Below the pieces are notes generated by a model. That model was not told where the DNA came from. It saw only the letters and a program-made list of their open reading frames with translations, and ran no database searches. A program made the position numbers and the translations under genes. Shown piece after piece: positions 1 through 8,793 of a stretch of 64,000 nt of DNA. Within the stretch, counting starts at the first letter, position 1, and the number at the start of each line of letters is the position of its first letter. This DNA comes from Photobacterium halotolerans DSM 18316 (GTDB lineage Bacteria; Pseudomonadota; Gammaproteobacteria; Enterobacterales; Vibrionaceae). The stretch spans positions 130,235 to 194,234 of the forward strand of contig NZ_KE384321.1 of the NCBI RefSeq assembly GCF_000425165.1, written 5' to 3'.

Positions 1-699
1 CAGCTGGGTTTGCAGCTGATCACCGGCAGCTTGCAGAGTATCCTGAAGCTCACGCAGCGTACTGGAGGTTTCATTCAGCAGGCTTTCACAGTTGGTGATG
101 GCTGCACGCCAGTCCTGATTCAGCAGTTCAGCAATGTCTTCTTTCACCTGCTGCTGCTGCTCGTCCATGGTGCGCTGGTTCAGATCGATACGATCAAAAA
201 TCTCGGCCACTGAATATTTCAGTACCGCATAGACGTTGATCTTCCAGTGCTGTTCATTGCCGCCTTCATGGGCAGCGACCGCCGCTTTGGTCAGCTCATC
301 GGCCACCATAGCCAACTGAATCGACAACTTCATCGATGAGAATTCGCGATGACGGGCGTAGTAATCGGCAATACCCAGTGCCAACGGACTGAGCCGGTAA
401 ATACTGGCCCCTTCTGTCATCTCACTGGTAAAACGGGAAATCAGTCGCTGGCGCACCAGTTCGTTGATTGCGTTATTGGCGCGGAAAACCAGGGTGTCTT
501 TCGACTGGTCAAACATATCGCTCACGATTTTGAACGCATCGACCAGTTCACCTTCCCCCAGTTCCTCATCCAGACGCTCGCCGCTTAACACGGCAATCGC
601 CAATAAAAATGCCAGTCTTTCCGTTGGCAGGTTAAGGGCGAATTCATGTTGTTTCACCCAGGTCACCAGCTCAGGAACAGTCTGGGATTGGTCACTCAT
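1..699 (-). CDS. mukF: Chromosome partition protein MukF (N-terminal part)
   Basis: Kleisin subunit of the MukBEF condensin, which compacts and segregates the chromosome. The visible 233 residues start [12 protein letters not shown] and follow E. coli MukF closely through the N-terminal winged-helix dimerisation domain ([31 protein letters not shown]) into the helical middle domain ([27 protein letters not shown]). The gene runs off the left edge, so the C-terminal MukB-binding winged helix is not seen. The start ATG lies just after AAGGAC, a good ribosome-binding site. It follows cmoM on the same strand, the arrangement known from E. coli cmoM-mukF-mukE-mukB, so mukE and mukB should lie beyond the edge. 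Confidence 0.97.
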   Translation of the reverse strand, partial: MSDQSQTVPELVTWVKQHEFALNLPTERLAFLLAIAVLSGERLDEELGEGELVDAFKIVSDMFDQSKDTLVFRANNAINELVRQRLISRFTSEMTEGASIYRLSPLALGIADYYARHREFSSMKLSIQLAMVADELTKAAVAAHEGGNEQHWKINVYAVLKYSVAEIFDRIDLNQRTMDEQQQQVKEDIAELLNQDWRAAITNCESLLNETSSTLRELQDTLQAAGDQLQTQL

Positions 700-749
700 C
701 CGTTGTCCTTATTTGTTAGATTTATTACTTGCAACCGGCTTTATGTTTC

Positions 750-1544
750 TTACTGCAACGGTTTCTGAGCGTATACATGGATATACCGCCCTAAAGATAA
801 ATACGGTTCCTGACGACAAAGACGCTGCTCCATCGCCAGTAATTGTTCAAGACTGTACTCGCCCACCCTGTCGGTACGCATGTAATCATGGAAAGTCCTT
901 ACTCCGGTTTTACCCAAAATGGTAAAACCGCCTTCCGTGAGCCATGCATACACCTCTTCCGGTGTCTGTGCCGACTGGGGCTGAAGCTTGAATCGTTTGC
1001 GGTGTGGCATCCCTTGTTCTACGTGGGTTAGATTACCGCAAATAAGGTTCTTAAACAGCAAGCCATTATGGTTATAAAACATGACGGACACTATCCCGCC
1101 CGGTTTCAGCTGCTTCATCAGGTGTTCGAGTGCTGCACGCGGATCGCTCAGCCATTCCATTACCGCATGGAACAAAATCAAATCGACCGGCTCATCCAGG
1201 TATTGATCAACCTGCTGCACCGGACAATGTATGAGTCGATATTGCTCAAGCAGGCCATTTTTGGCAATTTCCGCACCTGCCAGTTTCAGCATTTCTCCAG
1301 AAAGATCACATAAAGTGATTTTATGACCACGTTTCGCAATTAATTGCGACAACTGTCCCATTCCGCCGCCAGCATCCAGCACATGCAATACTGCGCCCTG
1401 CGGTGCTGATGTCGCGTCAAGGGTATGTAAAATCTGCTCCAAATCTTGCCATACGACAGTCTGACGGATCAGCCCTTTTGCTGTACCGTAGATGTTTTCT
1501 GAGAACTTTTGGGCTAAATCATCAAAATTTCGATCTCTGATCAC
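750..1544 (-). CDS. cmoM: tRNA 5-carboxymethoxyuridine methyltransferase CmoM
   Basis: SAM-dependent methyltransferase of 264 residues (E. coli CmoM about 261) that methylates cmo5U at the tRNA wobble position to mcmo5U. Visible features are the N-terminal RNFDDLAQKFSENIYGT typical of this family, the class I SAM motif VLDAGGGMGQLS, VDLILFHAVMEWLSDPR as motif IV, and GKTGVRTFHDYMR plus CRQEPYLSLGRYIHVYA near the C-terminus, all nearly identical to CmoM. The start is GTG; no ATG gives the family N-terminus. It lies 50 bases upstream of mukF on the same strand and is divergent from elyC, so a promoter must sit in the roughly 117-base gap between them. Confidence 0.95.
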   Translation of the reverse strand: MIRDRNFDDLAQKFSENIYGTAKGLIRQTVVWQDLEQILHTLDATSAPQGAVLHVLDAGGGMGQLSQLIAKRGHKITLCDLSGEMLKLAGAEIAKNGLLEQYRLIHCPVQQVDQYLDEPVDLILFHAVMEWLSDPRAALEHLMKQLKPGGIVSVMFYNHNGLLFKNLICGNLTHVEQGMPHRKRFKLQPQSAQTPEEVYAWLTEGGFTILGKTGVRTFHDYMRTDRVGEYSLEQLLAMEQRLCRQEPYLSLGRYIHVYAQKPLQ

Positions 1545-1661
1545 GTCAGTTTTCGTTATGATAGTGGCCTAGTCAGATGCTTATTGTGTCACAAGCTTTA
1601 GAGTAATAAAGACTTGGAGCGCGTATTCAAGCTCAATTGCTGAAATTTCGGACGACCTGAT

Positions 1662-2474
1662 ATGTTTGAACTGAAAAAAATCTTGTCAGCTTTTTTGATG
1701 CCCCTTCCTTTGCTGCTGATCGTGGGCATCACAGGGCTGATGATACTCTGGTTTACCCGCCGGCATAAGTTGGCCGGGTACATGCTGGCCGTCTCCTTAT
1801 TGGGTATTTTCCTGGTTGCCTTTCAGCCTGTCTCCAGCAGCCTGCTGACCCCTTTAGAACGCCAGTATAAAGGCTATATTCCGTCCGGGCAGCCAGTGGA
1901 TTACATCATGGTGTTAGGCAACAGCCATGTGGTCGACAAAGATCTGCCTATCACCTCTGAGCTGTCACGCGCCTCGCTGATGCGCCTTGCTGAAGCCATA
2001 CGTATCCATAATCTGTCACCCGGTTCCAAAATCATCCTGTCAGGTTATGACGGAGGCACTGAAATCAGTCAGGCCAGAATGATGGCAAAAGTGGCCATCG
2101 CATTAGGGGTGAATAAACTGGATATCCTTCTGCTGGAAACCGCAAAAGATACCTGGGAAGAAGCCTTTCAGGCCGCTTCTGTGGTCGGTAAACGCAACCT
2201 GGTGCTTGTGACCTCAGCCAGCCATATGCCGCGCGCCATCGCCGAATTCAGCCAGGCGGGCTTGAGCCCGATTCCTGCCCCGACGAATTATCTCGCCAGT
2301 GATGAAATCCACCAGCCCTGGCTGAAATACGCACCTAAAGCCCAGTATCTGGAACAAACAGAGCGATTCTGGCATGAAACGCTGGGCCAATGGTGGCAAA
2401 AACTTCGCGACATGGCCGACAGCGCCGCGCCTGTCAATGTGGTGCAGCCTGTCGCTGAAAATACCGCCGCCTGA
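1662..2474 (+). CDS. elyC: Envelope biogenesis factor ElyC (DUF218)
   Basis: Inner-membrane DUF218 protein of 270 residues (E. coli ElyC 259). In E. coli its loss disturbs use of the undecaprenyl-phosphate lipid carrier and blocks peptidoglycan synthesis at low temperature. Two hydrophobic segments at about residues 10-30 and 38-58 anchor it. The rest is the DUF218 domain, with VMVLGNSHVVD at its start and VLVTSASHMPRA carrying the conserved Ser/His region. It is transcribed away from cmoM, as in E. coli. A short hairpin follows the stop codon. Confidence 0.92.
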   Translation: MFELKKILSAFLMPLPLLLIVGITGLMILWFTRRHKLAGYMLAVSLLGIFLVAFQPVSSSLLTPLERQYKGYIPSGQPVDYIMVLGNSHVVDKDLPITSELSRASLMRLAEAIRIHNLSPGSKIILSGYDGGTEISQARMMAKVAIALGVNKLDILLLETAKDTWEEAFQAASVVGKRNLVLVTSASHMPRAIAEFSQAGLSPIPAPTNYLASDEIHQPWLKYAPKAQYLEQTERFWHETLGQWWQKLRDMADSAAPVNVVQPVAENTAA

Positions 2475-2488
2475 AACCCTTCAATACA

Positions 2489-2511
2489 ACAGCCAGCTCA
2501 TTGCTGGCTGT
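2489..2511 (+). terminator. Hairpin after elyC, weak terminator
   Basis: Eight-base perfect inverted repeat (ACAGCCAG / CTGGCTGT) with a seven-base loop 15 bases after the elyC stop. There is no U-tract, so it may be a transcript-end stabilising stem rather than a strong intrinsic terminator. Confidence 0.4.
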
Positions 2512-2654
2512 CACTGCACAATAAATATCCTTTAATAGGTTGCAGCTTAACCAATATTCCATTTGGTTTTAACATGTTCGATTTTTGAATAGTTAAAGTA
2601 ATTAGGAAACATTCCTTAAATTCCGCTTAATCCCTATGATGCTGAAAACATTTT

Positions 2655-2682
2655 TTGACAGCTCTGCGCAACATGTTATGCA
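2655..2682 (+). promoter_or_regulatory. Candidate sigma-70 promoter of tcyP
   Basis: A perfect -35 box TTGACA (2655-2660) is followed after 16 bases by TATGCA (2677-2682), preceded by TG at the extended -10 position. It lies about 30 bases before the tcyP start. The -10 match is only partial, so this is an inference from spacing and the strong -35. Confidence 0.45.
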
Positions 2683-2711
2683 GGCTGGATACCTTATGAA
2701 TAGAGAGAAGT

Positions 2712-4100
2712 ATGTTTCTAATCGTGAACCTGGCGGTATTTGCACTGCTGATTGCCTTTCTGGTGAAACAACAAAACAGTGATCAAACCCTGTCTAAGCG
2801 GGTATTTACCGGTCTGGGACTGGGTGTCATTTTTGGTGCGGCGCTGCAGTTTTTTTACGGTGCCGGGCATGAAGCCATTGCAAGCACGCTCAAGTACGTG
2901 GGTATTGTCGGTTCCGGCTACGTCAGCCTGTTAAAAATGGTTGTGATGCCTTTGATCATGGTGTCGATTATCGCCGCTATCGTCAAAGTCAAGAATGCCG
3001 GCTCACTGGGCAAAATTTCAGGCCTGAGCATTGGTATCCTGCTGGCAACCACAGCCGTGTCTGCACTGATAGGTATTCTGGTCAGCAATCTGTTTGGTCT
3101 GAGTGCTGAAGGCATTGTTCAGGGCGCGCGTGAAATTGCCCGTGGTGAAGCACTGCAGACCCGTCTGGCCTCGGTAGAGACCCTGTCTCTGGCTGACATG
3201 ATTATTTCTTTCTTCCCGGGTAATCCGTTTGCCGATTTGGCAGGCAGCCGTCCAACCTCAACCATTGCGGTGGTGATCTTCTCAGCCTTCATCGGTGTCG
3301 CCAGCCTGACTGTTATCCGCACTCAGCCAGAGCTGGGCAAGAGCCTGGAAACCTTTGTCAACGTAGCACAGGAAGTTGTTCGCACTCTGGTGCGCATGGT
3401 GCTGGCTCTGACACCGTATGGCGTACTGGCACTGATGACCAAAGTCGTTGCCGGTTCTAACTACAGCGATATTCTCAATCTGCTCAACTTCGTGGTGGCT
3501 TCCTACGTCGGCCTGGGGCTGATTCTGGTGATGCACCTGATTCTGGTATCTGGTGTCGGTGTCAACCCGGTTCGCTTCCTGAAAAAAATCCTGCCGGTAC
3601 TGACTTTCGCCTTCACCTCACGTTCCAGCGCAGGTACCCTGCCGCTGAACATTGAGACTCAGGTGAAAAAACTGGGTAACGGTGAAGCCGTGTCTAACTT
3701 CTCTGCCTCTTTCGGTGCCACTATGGGTCAGAACGGCTGTGCCGGTCTGTACCCGGCCATGCTGGCGGTGATGATTGCCCCGACCCTTGGCATTGATCCG
3801 CTGGATCCGGGCTTCATTATGACCCTGATTGCGATCGTCACTATCAGTTCCTTCGGTATTGCCGGCGTGGGTGGCGGGGCAACGTTTGCTGCGATTATCG
3901 TTCTGTCTGCGCTGGATATGCCTGTGGCACTGGCTGGCCTGCTGATTTCCATTGAGCCTCTGATTGATATGGGCCGTACTGCGGTCAATGTCAGCGGTTC
4001 GATGACTGCCGGTACAGTGACATCCCGGGTACTGGGACAAGCAGACAACAGCATTTTCGACAGCGATGAAGAAATCAGTGGCGAGCGGGCCAACGCCTGA
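2712..4100 (+). CDS. tcyP: L-cystine transporter TcyP
   Basis: Sodium/dicarboxylate-symporter-family importer for L-cystine (YdjN/TcyP), 462 residues against 463 in E. coli. It imports cystine across the inner membrane. Diagnostic stretches shared with TcyP are IVGSGYVSLLKMVVMPL, LTPYGVLALMTKVVAGSN, PVLTFAFTSRSSAGTLPLN, the ASFGATMGQNGCAGLYPAM hairpin region, and SIEPLIDMGRTAVNVSGSMTAG near the C-terminus. Multiple hydrophobic helices cover the whole length. The start ATG follows AGAGAAG closely. It is a single-gene unit between elyC and a bidirectional terminator. Cystine as substrate is inferred from family similarity. Confidence 0.93.
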   Translation: MFLIVNLAVFALLIAFLVKQQNSDQTLSKRVFTGLGLGVIFGAALQFFYGAGHEAIASTLKYVGIVGSGYVSLLKMVVMPLIMVSIIAAIVKVKNAGSLGKISGLSIGILLATTAVSALIGILVSNLFGLSAEGIVQGAREIARGEALQTRLASVETLSLADMIISFFPGNPFADLAGSRPTSTIAVVIFSAFIGVASLTVIRTQPELGKSLETFVNVAQEVVRTLVRMVLALTPYGVLALMTKVVAGSNYSDILNLLNFVVASYVGLGLILVMHLILVSGVGVNPVRFLKKILPVLTFAFTSRSSAGTLPLNIETQVKKLGNGEAVSNFSASFGATMGQNGCAGLYPAMLAVMIAPTLGIDPLDPGFIMTLIAIVTISSFGIAGVGGGATFAAIIVLSALDMPVALAGLLISIEPLIDMGRTAVNVSGSMTAGTVTSRVLGQADNSIFDSDEEISGERANA

Positions 4101-4125
4101 CGAATCTGAATATCGTTATTAATCC

Positions 4126-4155
4126 ACAGCCCGGTCATTGACCGGGCTGTTTGCT
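4126..4155. terminator. Bidirectional terminator between tcyP and the sigma-54 activator
   Basis: A GC-rich inverted repeat (stem ACAGCCCGG / CCGGGCTGT plus inner pairs) is followed by TTGCTTT on the plus strand. It sits between convergent genes and can serve both. Confidence 0.8.
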
Positions 4156-4173
4156 TTCAGGGCTGAGCCGCCT

Positions 4174-5958
4174 TTACGAAGCCATACCCATTTTTCGTAA
4201 GCGCCGGTACAAAGTATTGCGGCTGATCCCCAGCACTTTCGCGGTACGGGAAATATTGCCGTCGTTCGCGCGATAGGTATCCAGCAGGGTTTCTGAAATG
4301 GTGGCCTCAAGTTTACTGGCCGAACCTGAGGATTCATTCACCGTGGCGTCAGGTAATTGTGCCACCAGATGCTGAGGCAAATGCGCCTGTGTTAACTCGG
4401 CTTCGCCTTCTGCCAGCACCGCCGCGACTTTGAGCGTATTATCCAGCTCGCGAATGTTGCCGGGCCAATGGTAACTCGCCATCCGCGCTGCCAGTAACGG
4501 GCAGACAGACATAGCGGTGTCACAGTATTGCCGCAAAATGGCTTCCGTCAGTGCCGCTTTGTCCTGCCGCTCCCTTAAAGCCGGTAAGGTCAGAATCAGG
4601 CCATTGAGCCGATAGTACAAATCCTCGCGAAAATGGCCTTGTGCCACCGCTTCTGCCAGGTTTTTATGGGTTGCAGCTATGATGCGGATATCCACGCTTA
4701 CCGGCTGATTCGCACCGACCGGGATCACTTCTTTTTCCTGCAAAACATGCAGCAGACGGGTTTGTGCCGTTAAAGGCATGTCTGCGATTTCATCCAGAAA
4801 CAATATCCCTTTATCCGCTTGCCGTATGCGTCCTTGCTGTCCCTGGCGGCTTGCACCGGTAAAGGCACCCGGCACATACCCGAATAATTCAGATTCAATT
4901 AAAGAGGGCGGTAACGCACCGCAGTTAACGGCGACCAGTGGCGCATGCCGCCTTGAGCTGTGACGATGCAACTGTTTCACAAACTCGCCTTTACCTACCC
5001 CGGTTTCACCCAGCACCAATAAGCTGATGTCTTTCTCAATCAGCTTGCAGGCTTGCTGCCAGGCACGCTCTACCCTGTCATCACCATAGTGCAGCGGACA
5101 AGATGGCGACAAGGTATTGGCATGACGATAACCCGAAACTGAAGCCGGCATTATTCGGTGCTTCGCAAAAATCAGAGACTGAGCTTCGAACGCACCTTTC
5201 CGGGTATCGGCCATGATCTCATCCAGCTGGCGCCCCAATACTTGTGTCTGTCCCAACAGCCGCTCTGCCACCGTATTGTGAGCCAGTATCCGCCCCTCTT
5301 CATCCGCCACCAGGACTCCCTGCCAGCCTGTTTGCAGCAAGGCTTTGTCACAAGCTAAATCGATACGCATCATGGCATCAGGCAACTGACACAGCAGCGC
5401 ATTCTCGATCAGTTGCACCATATTCTGTACCAGCAGCCGGGTTTGTTCGGAATGCACCTGCTGTTCACTGGTAATATCCAGCACACCGATCAACTCGCCG
5501 GCAGCACTGAACACAGGCCCGGCCGAACAGCTGATAAAGCGGTGCTGGCGGATAAAATGCTGGTCGCCAACCACTGTGATAAATTGCTTCTCGGTCAATG
5601 CATTACCTATCGCATTGGTTCCTTTTACCCCTTCCTGCCAGCAGACTCCGGACTCCAGTGATATGGCGGTGAGGCGTTTTTCAAAACGGACCTGTCCCCA
5701 GGCTTTTATGATCACGCCTTCAGTATCACCCAGCAACAGACGGCTGTTGGTTCCGGCAAAGACCTGATTAAACAGCGGCACGGCAAACTGTTCGACAAGC
5801 TCAATCAGCTTACCAGCCTGCGCACGCCGCTCGTCCAGCTGTTCATTGTTCAGCCGGATATTTTCCGGTGTTTTGCTCTCATTCAAACCCGCTAACTGGC
5901 AACGACGCCAGGAGTCAGTCAGCCAGTCTACCTGTGAAGTACTTGCTTGAGTCGGCAT
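4174..5958 (-). CDS. AcoR-like sigma-54-dependent activator
   Basis: Enhancer-binding transcription activator, about 594 residues. From the chosen start: an AcoR-type N-terminus (SWRRCQLAGL), a GAF-like sensory domain at about 50-190, a PAS-like segment at about 210-255, an AAA+ domain with Walker A GETGVGKG (317-324), the sigma-54 contact loop GAFTGA (364-369) and Walker B GILFLDE (384-390), and a C-terminal Fis-type helix-turn-helix (NISRTAKVLGISRNTLYRRL). It is divergent from an aldehyde dehydrogenase that has a -24/-12 promoter, which makes that gene the likely target. The start is uncertain. The frame extends to a GTG at 5991 and an ATG at 5973, but those codons lie inside repeated GGAACAC operator-like boxes, so I prefer the ATG at 5958. 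The inducer is unknown; an aldehyde or its parent alcohol is plausible. Confidence 0.88.
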   Translation of the reverse strand: MPTQASTSQVDWLTDSWRRCQLAGLNESKTPENIRLNNEQLDERRAQAGKLIELVEQFAVPLFNQVFAGTNSRLLLGDTEGVIIKAWGQVRFEKRLTAISLESGVCWQEGVKGTNAIGNALTEKQFITVVGDQHFIRQHRFISCSAGPVFSAAGELIGVLDITSEQQVHSEQTRLLVQNMVQLIENALLCQLPDAMMRIDLACDKALLQTGWQGVLVADEEGRILAHNTVAERLLGQTQVLGRQLDEIMADTRKGAFEAQSLIFAKHRIMPASVSGYRHANTLSPSCPLHYGDDRVERAWQQACKLIEKDISLLVLGETGVGKGEFVKQLHRHSSRRHAPLVAVNCGALPPSLIESELFGYVPGAFTGASRQGQQGRIRQADKGILFLDEIADMPLTAQTRLLHVLQEKEVIPVGANQPVSVDIRIIAATHKNLAEAVAQGHFREDLYYRLNGLILTLPALRERQDKAALTEAILRQYCDTAMSVCPLLAARMASYHWPGNIRELDNTLKVAAVLAEGEAELTQAHLPQHLVAQLPDATVNESSGSASKLEATISETLLDTYRANDGNISRTAKVLGISRNTLYRRLRKMGMAS

Positions 5959-5963
5959 GTTCA

Positions 5964-6017
5964 AGTGTTCCATTTTGGTACAGTGTTCCACAGGTTACTG
6001 ATAAATAACGGAACACT
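5964..6017. promoter_or_regulatory. Candidate upstream activator sites for the AcoR-like regulator
   Basis: Three copies of GTGTTCC or its complement: 5965-5971 (+), 5983-5989 (+) and GGAACAC at 6010-6016. The last two form an inverted repeat AGTGTTCC / GGAACACT with a 20-base spacer. They lie roughly 100-150 bases upstream of the sigma-54 promoter, the usual distance for enhancer-binding proteins, and overlap the 5' end of the regulator frame. Binding is inferred. Confidence 0.6.
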
Positions 6018-6114
6018 GGCAGCGGTCAGACACAATGATGCCGATGACAGCATCAATATTGAAAAATTTTATTAATCATAGCTTTACATTTATTTAACAA
6101 CAAGTCTGCCCTGT

Positions 6115-6130
6115 TGGCCTGCAATTTGCC
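6115..6130 (+). promoter_or_regulatory. Sigma-54 (-24/-12) promoter of the aldehyde dehydrogenase gene
   Basis: The sequence TGGCCTGCAATTTGCC has the invariant GG (6116-6117), exactly ten bases, then GC (6128-6129), matching consensus TGGCAC-N5-TTGC well. It lies about 115 bases before the aldehyde dehydrogenase start and next to a gene for a sigma-54 activator. Confidence 0.82.
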
Positions 6131-6242
6131 CTGTCTGTCATGAAGGCAAACAGCCTGAGTCAGACTATCACCATGAAAATATGGATAAAAAAACGCACTC
6201 TGACTCGTTAGCTCATCACATCAACAGGAAAGGGATATTGCT

Positions 6243-7763
6243 ATGATCTACGCTCAACCAGGTTCCGCTGACGCTATCATCAATTTCAAGTCTCACTACG
6301 ACAATTACATTGGCGGCAAGTGGGTTAAGCCGGTTTCCGGACAATATCTGGCGAATGTCTCGCCGGTTAACGGCAAGGAATACTGTCAGGTCGCCCGTTC
6401 CGGCGAGGCTGATATTGAGCTGGCTCTGGATGCCGCGCATGAAGTTCGCGCCCAATGGGCCAGCACCAGTGTGACAGAACGTTCCAACATTCTGCTGAAA
6501 ATTGCCGATCGGATTGAAGCCAATCTGGAAATGCTGGCCGTGGCCGAATGCTGGGAAAATGGCAAGCCGGTGCGGGAAACCCTCGCCGCCGATCTGCCTC
6601 TGGTGGTGGATCACTTTCGCTATTTCGCCGGGTGTATCCGGGCGCAGGAAGGCTCAGCGGCAGAACTGGACGCCCATACTGCCAGCTACCATTTCCCTGA
6701 GCCTGTCGGTGTTGTCGGCCAGATCATTCCCTGGAATTTCCCTATGCTGATGGCCGCCTGGAAACTGGCGCCGGCCATGGCTGCTGGCTGCTGCGTGGTT
6801 CTGAAACCTGCAGAACAGACACCTACCTCCATTCTGGTGTTAATGGAAACCATAGGTGACCTGATCCCGGCTGGCGTGGTCAACGTTGTCAACGGCTATG
6901 GCAATGAAGCCGGTCAGGCGCTGGCCACCAGCAAGCGTATTGCCAAACTGGCCTTCACCGGCTCAACGGAAGTCGGTAATCACATTCTGAAATGTGCCGC
7001 CGATAATCTGATCCCTTCCACTGTTGAGCTGGGCGGCAAGTCACCCAATGTGTACTTTGAAGACATTTTCGATCACGAAGATGCCTATCTGGATAAATGT
7101 GTGGAAGGGTTACTGCTGGCATTCTTCAACCAAGGAGAAGTCTGCACCTGCCCGTCCCGCGTGCTGGTACAGGAGTCTGTCTATGATCAATTCATCGCTA
7201 AGGTCATAGAGCGGGCCAAGACCATTCAGCAAGGCAACCCACTCGACACTGAGACCCAAGTGGGCGCGCAGGTATCTCAGGAGCAATTCGATAAGATTCT
7301 GAGCTATCTCGAAATCGGGCGTCAGGAAGGGGCAGAAGTCCTGTTCGGTGGGGATATCGCCAGACAAAACGGAGAGCTTGCATCCGGTTATTACATTTCA
7401 CCTACCCTGCTGAAAGGCCACAACAAGATGCGTGTGTTCCAGGAAGAGATCTTTGGCCCTGTGATAGCCATTACCACCTTCAAAGATGAAGCCGAAGCGC
7501 TGGCGATCGCTAATGACACCGAATACGGTCTGGGTGCAGGAGTCTGGACCCGGGATGCCAACCGCGCCTACCGGATGGGGCGAAGCATTGAAGCAGGCCG
7601 GATCTGGGTGAACTGCTATCATGCCTATCCGGCTCACGCTGCTTTCGGGGGCTACAAAAAATCCGGGATCGGCCGCGAAACCCACAAGATGATGCTGGAT
7701 CATTACCAGAACACCAAAAACCTGCTGGTGAGCTATGATGTCAATCCGCTGGGTTTCTTCTGA
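6243..7763 (+). CDS. aldB: NAD(P)-dependent aldehyde dehydrogenase, AldB/ExaC type
   Basis: Soluble aldehyde dehydrogenase of 506 residues (E. coli AldB 512), oxidising acetaldehyde or a similar short aldehyde to the acid. Visible are the substrate/cofactor region [26 protein letters not shown] of the nucleotide fold, VELGGKSPN with general-base Glu262, and the catalytic Cys301 in [11 protein letters not shown]. The CTC doublet is typical of the AldB/acetaldehyde subgroup. EEIFGPV and the C-terminal [21 protein letters not shown] are also present. AGGAAAGGGA precedes the ATG. The gene is driven from a -24/-12 promoter and is divergent from the AcoR-like activator, so induction through that regulator is expected. 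The exact substrate is inferred. Confidence 0.93.
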   Translation: MIYAQPGSADAIINFKSHYDNYIGGKWVKPVSGQYLANVSPVNGKEYCQVARSGEADIELALDAAHEVRAQWASTSVTERSNILLKIADRIEANLEMLAVAECWENGKPVRETLAADLPLVVDHFRYFAGCIRAQEGSAAELDAHTASYHFPEPVGVVGQIIPWNFPMLMAAWKLAPAMAAGCCVVLKPAEQTPTSILVLMETIGDLIPAGVVNVVNGYGNEAGQALATSKRIAKLAFTGSTEVGNHILKCAADNLIPSTVELGGKSPNVYFEDIFDHEDAYLDKCVEGLLLAFFNQGEVCTCPSRVLVQESVYDQFIAKVIERAKTIQQGNPLDTETQVGAQVSQEQFDKILSYLEIGRQEGAEVLFGGDIARQNGELASGYYISPTLLKGHNKMRVFQEEIFGPVIAITTFKDEAEALAIANDTEYGLGAGVWTRDANRAYRMGRSIEAGRIWVNCYHAYPAHAAFGGYKKSGIGRETHKMMLDHYQNTKNLLVSYDVNPLGFF

Positions 7764-7820
7764 TACACAACTTTGCCTGAAACCATACCACTACTAAAGA
7801 CGGTGGCTCAGGTGACAATA

Positions 7821-7850
7821 AAACAGCCGGCCTGGTGGCCGGCTGTTTTT
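7821..7850. terminator. Bidirectional terminator between aldB and kdsB
   Basis: A 12-base perfect stem (AAACAGCCGGCC / GGCCGGCTGTTT) with a TGGT loop and a run of T on the plus strand; A-rich on the other side. It separates convergent genes. Confidence 0.9.
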
Positions 7851-7867
7851 ATGTCGCCAGATCAATC

Positions 7868-8614
7868 TTACTTAATCAGCAAACGGACTTTTTCCAGATC
7901 TTCCGGGGTGTCTACCCCAGCCGGCGGTGGATCAATGGCAACATCAACGTGGATTTTTTCGCCGTGCCACAACACGCGCAGCTGCTCGAGCGACTCGATT
8001 TTCTCAAGCGTACTGGGCTCCCAGTTGATATAAGTATTGATAAAACCAGCCCGGTAGGCATAGATTCCGATATGACGCAGCAGGTTCTGATGGATCTCCT
8101 GCGGGCGCTTGGCAAAATTATCGCGATCCCACGGAATAGAGGCCCTGCTGAAATACAGCGCGTAACCGTTTTTATCCATCACCACTTTGACGGCATTCGG
8201 GTTAAACACTTCATCGGCATGGTCAATCTCAACCGCCAGGGTAGCCATAGGCGCGTCACTGCGGGCCAGATTATCCGCGACCTGACGAATGATGCTTGGC
8301 GGGATCATCGGCTCATCGCCCTGAACATTCACCACTATCTCGTCAGCAGCCAGTTGGTATTTCTCGACCACTTCCGCCAGACGTTCAGTGCCAGATTCAT
8401 GATCCGCGCGCGTAAGACACACCTCGCCACCAAAGCTTGTCACCGCATCCGCGATGCGCTGATCATCCGTCGCCACAATGACCTGCCTGGCACCGGCCTT
8501 GCTGGCCTGCTCGTACACCCACTGGATCATCGGTTTGCCGGCGATATCTGCCAGCGGTTTGCCGGGTAAACGGGAAGATTGATAACGGGCCGGAATAATG
8601 ACAGTGAATGCCAT
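7868..8614 (-). CDS. kdsB: CMP-3-deoxy-D-manno-octulosonate cytidylyltransferase
   Basis: Activates Kdo with CTP to CMP-Kdo for LPS inner-core synthesis in the cytoplasm. It has 248 residues, the normal length. The N-terminal [19 protein letters not shown] is the nucleotide-binding signature; [24 protein letters not shown] and [12 protein letters not shown] are further KdsB motifs. Its ATG overlaps the ycaR stop by one base (TAATG), indicating translational coupling. It is the last gene of the comEC-msbA-lpxK-ycaR-kdsB run. Confidence 0.97.
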   Translation of the reverse strand: MAFTVIIPARYQSSRLPGKPLADIAGKPMIQWVYEQASKAGARQVIVATDDQRIADAVTSFGGEVCLTRADHESGTERLAEVVEKYQLAADEIVVNVQGDEPMIPPSIIRQVADNLARSDAPMATLAVEIDHADEVFNPNAVKVVMDKNGYALYFSRASIPWDRDNFAKRPQEIHQNLLRHIGIYAYRAGFINTYINWEPSTLEKIESLEQLRVLWHGEKIHVDVAIDPPPAGVDTPEDLEKVRLLIK

Positions 8615-8793
8615 TACATCACCTCATCGGCACTCAAAGTGCGCGCTTCCGGCTCCAGCAGAACTGGAATGCCGTCATTAATCGGATAAGCCAGGCGATC
8701 AAATTTACAAATCAGTTCATTATTGTCTTTATCAAAGTGCAGTTTGCCTTTGCATACCGGACAAGCAACGATCTCAAGCAGACGGTGATCCAT
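8614..8793 (-). CDS. ycaR: Trm112-like zinc-ribbon protein YcaR (UPF0434)
   Basis: Small protein of 59 residues that I translated directly: it begins [18 protein letters not shown] and ends [14 protein letters not shown]. The CPVC and a later single Cys ([12 protein letters not shown]) match the UPF0434/Trm112 family, and YPI-DGIP-LL is its most conserved part. Trm112 proteins in other domains activate methyltransferases; the bacterial role is not established. It overlaps the lpxK 3' end by 20 bases and the kdsB start by one base, the same order as E. coli lpxK-ycaR-kdsB (E. coli has ycaQ in between). Confidence 0.9.
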   Translation of the reverse strand: MDHRLLEIVACPVCKGKLHFDKDNNELICKFDRLAYPINDGIPVLLEPEARTLSADEVM

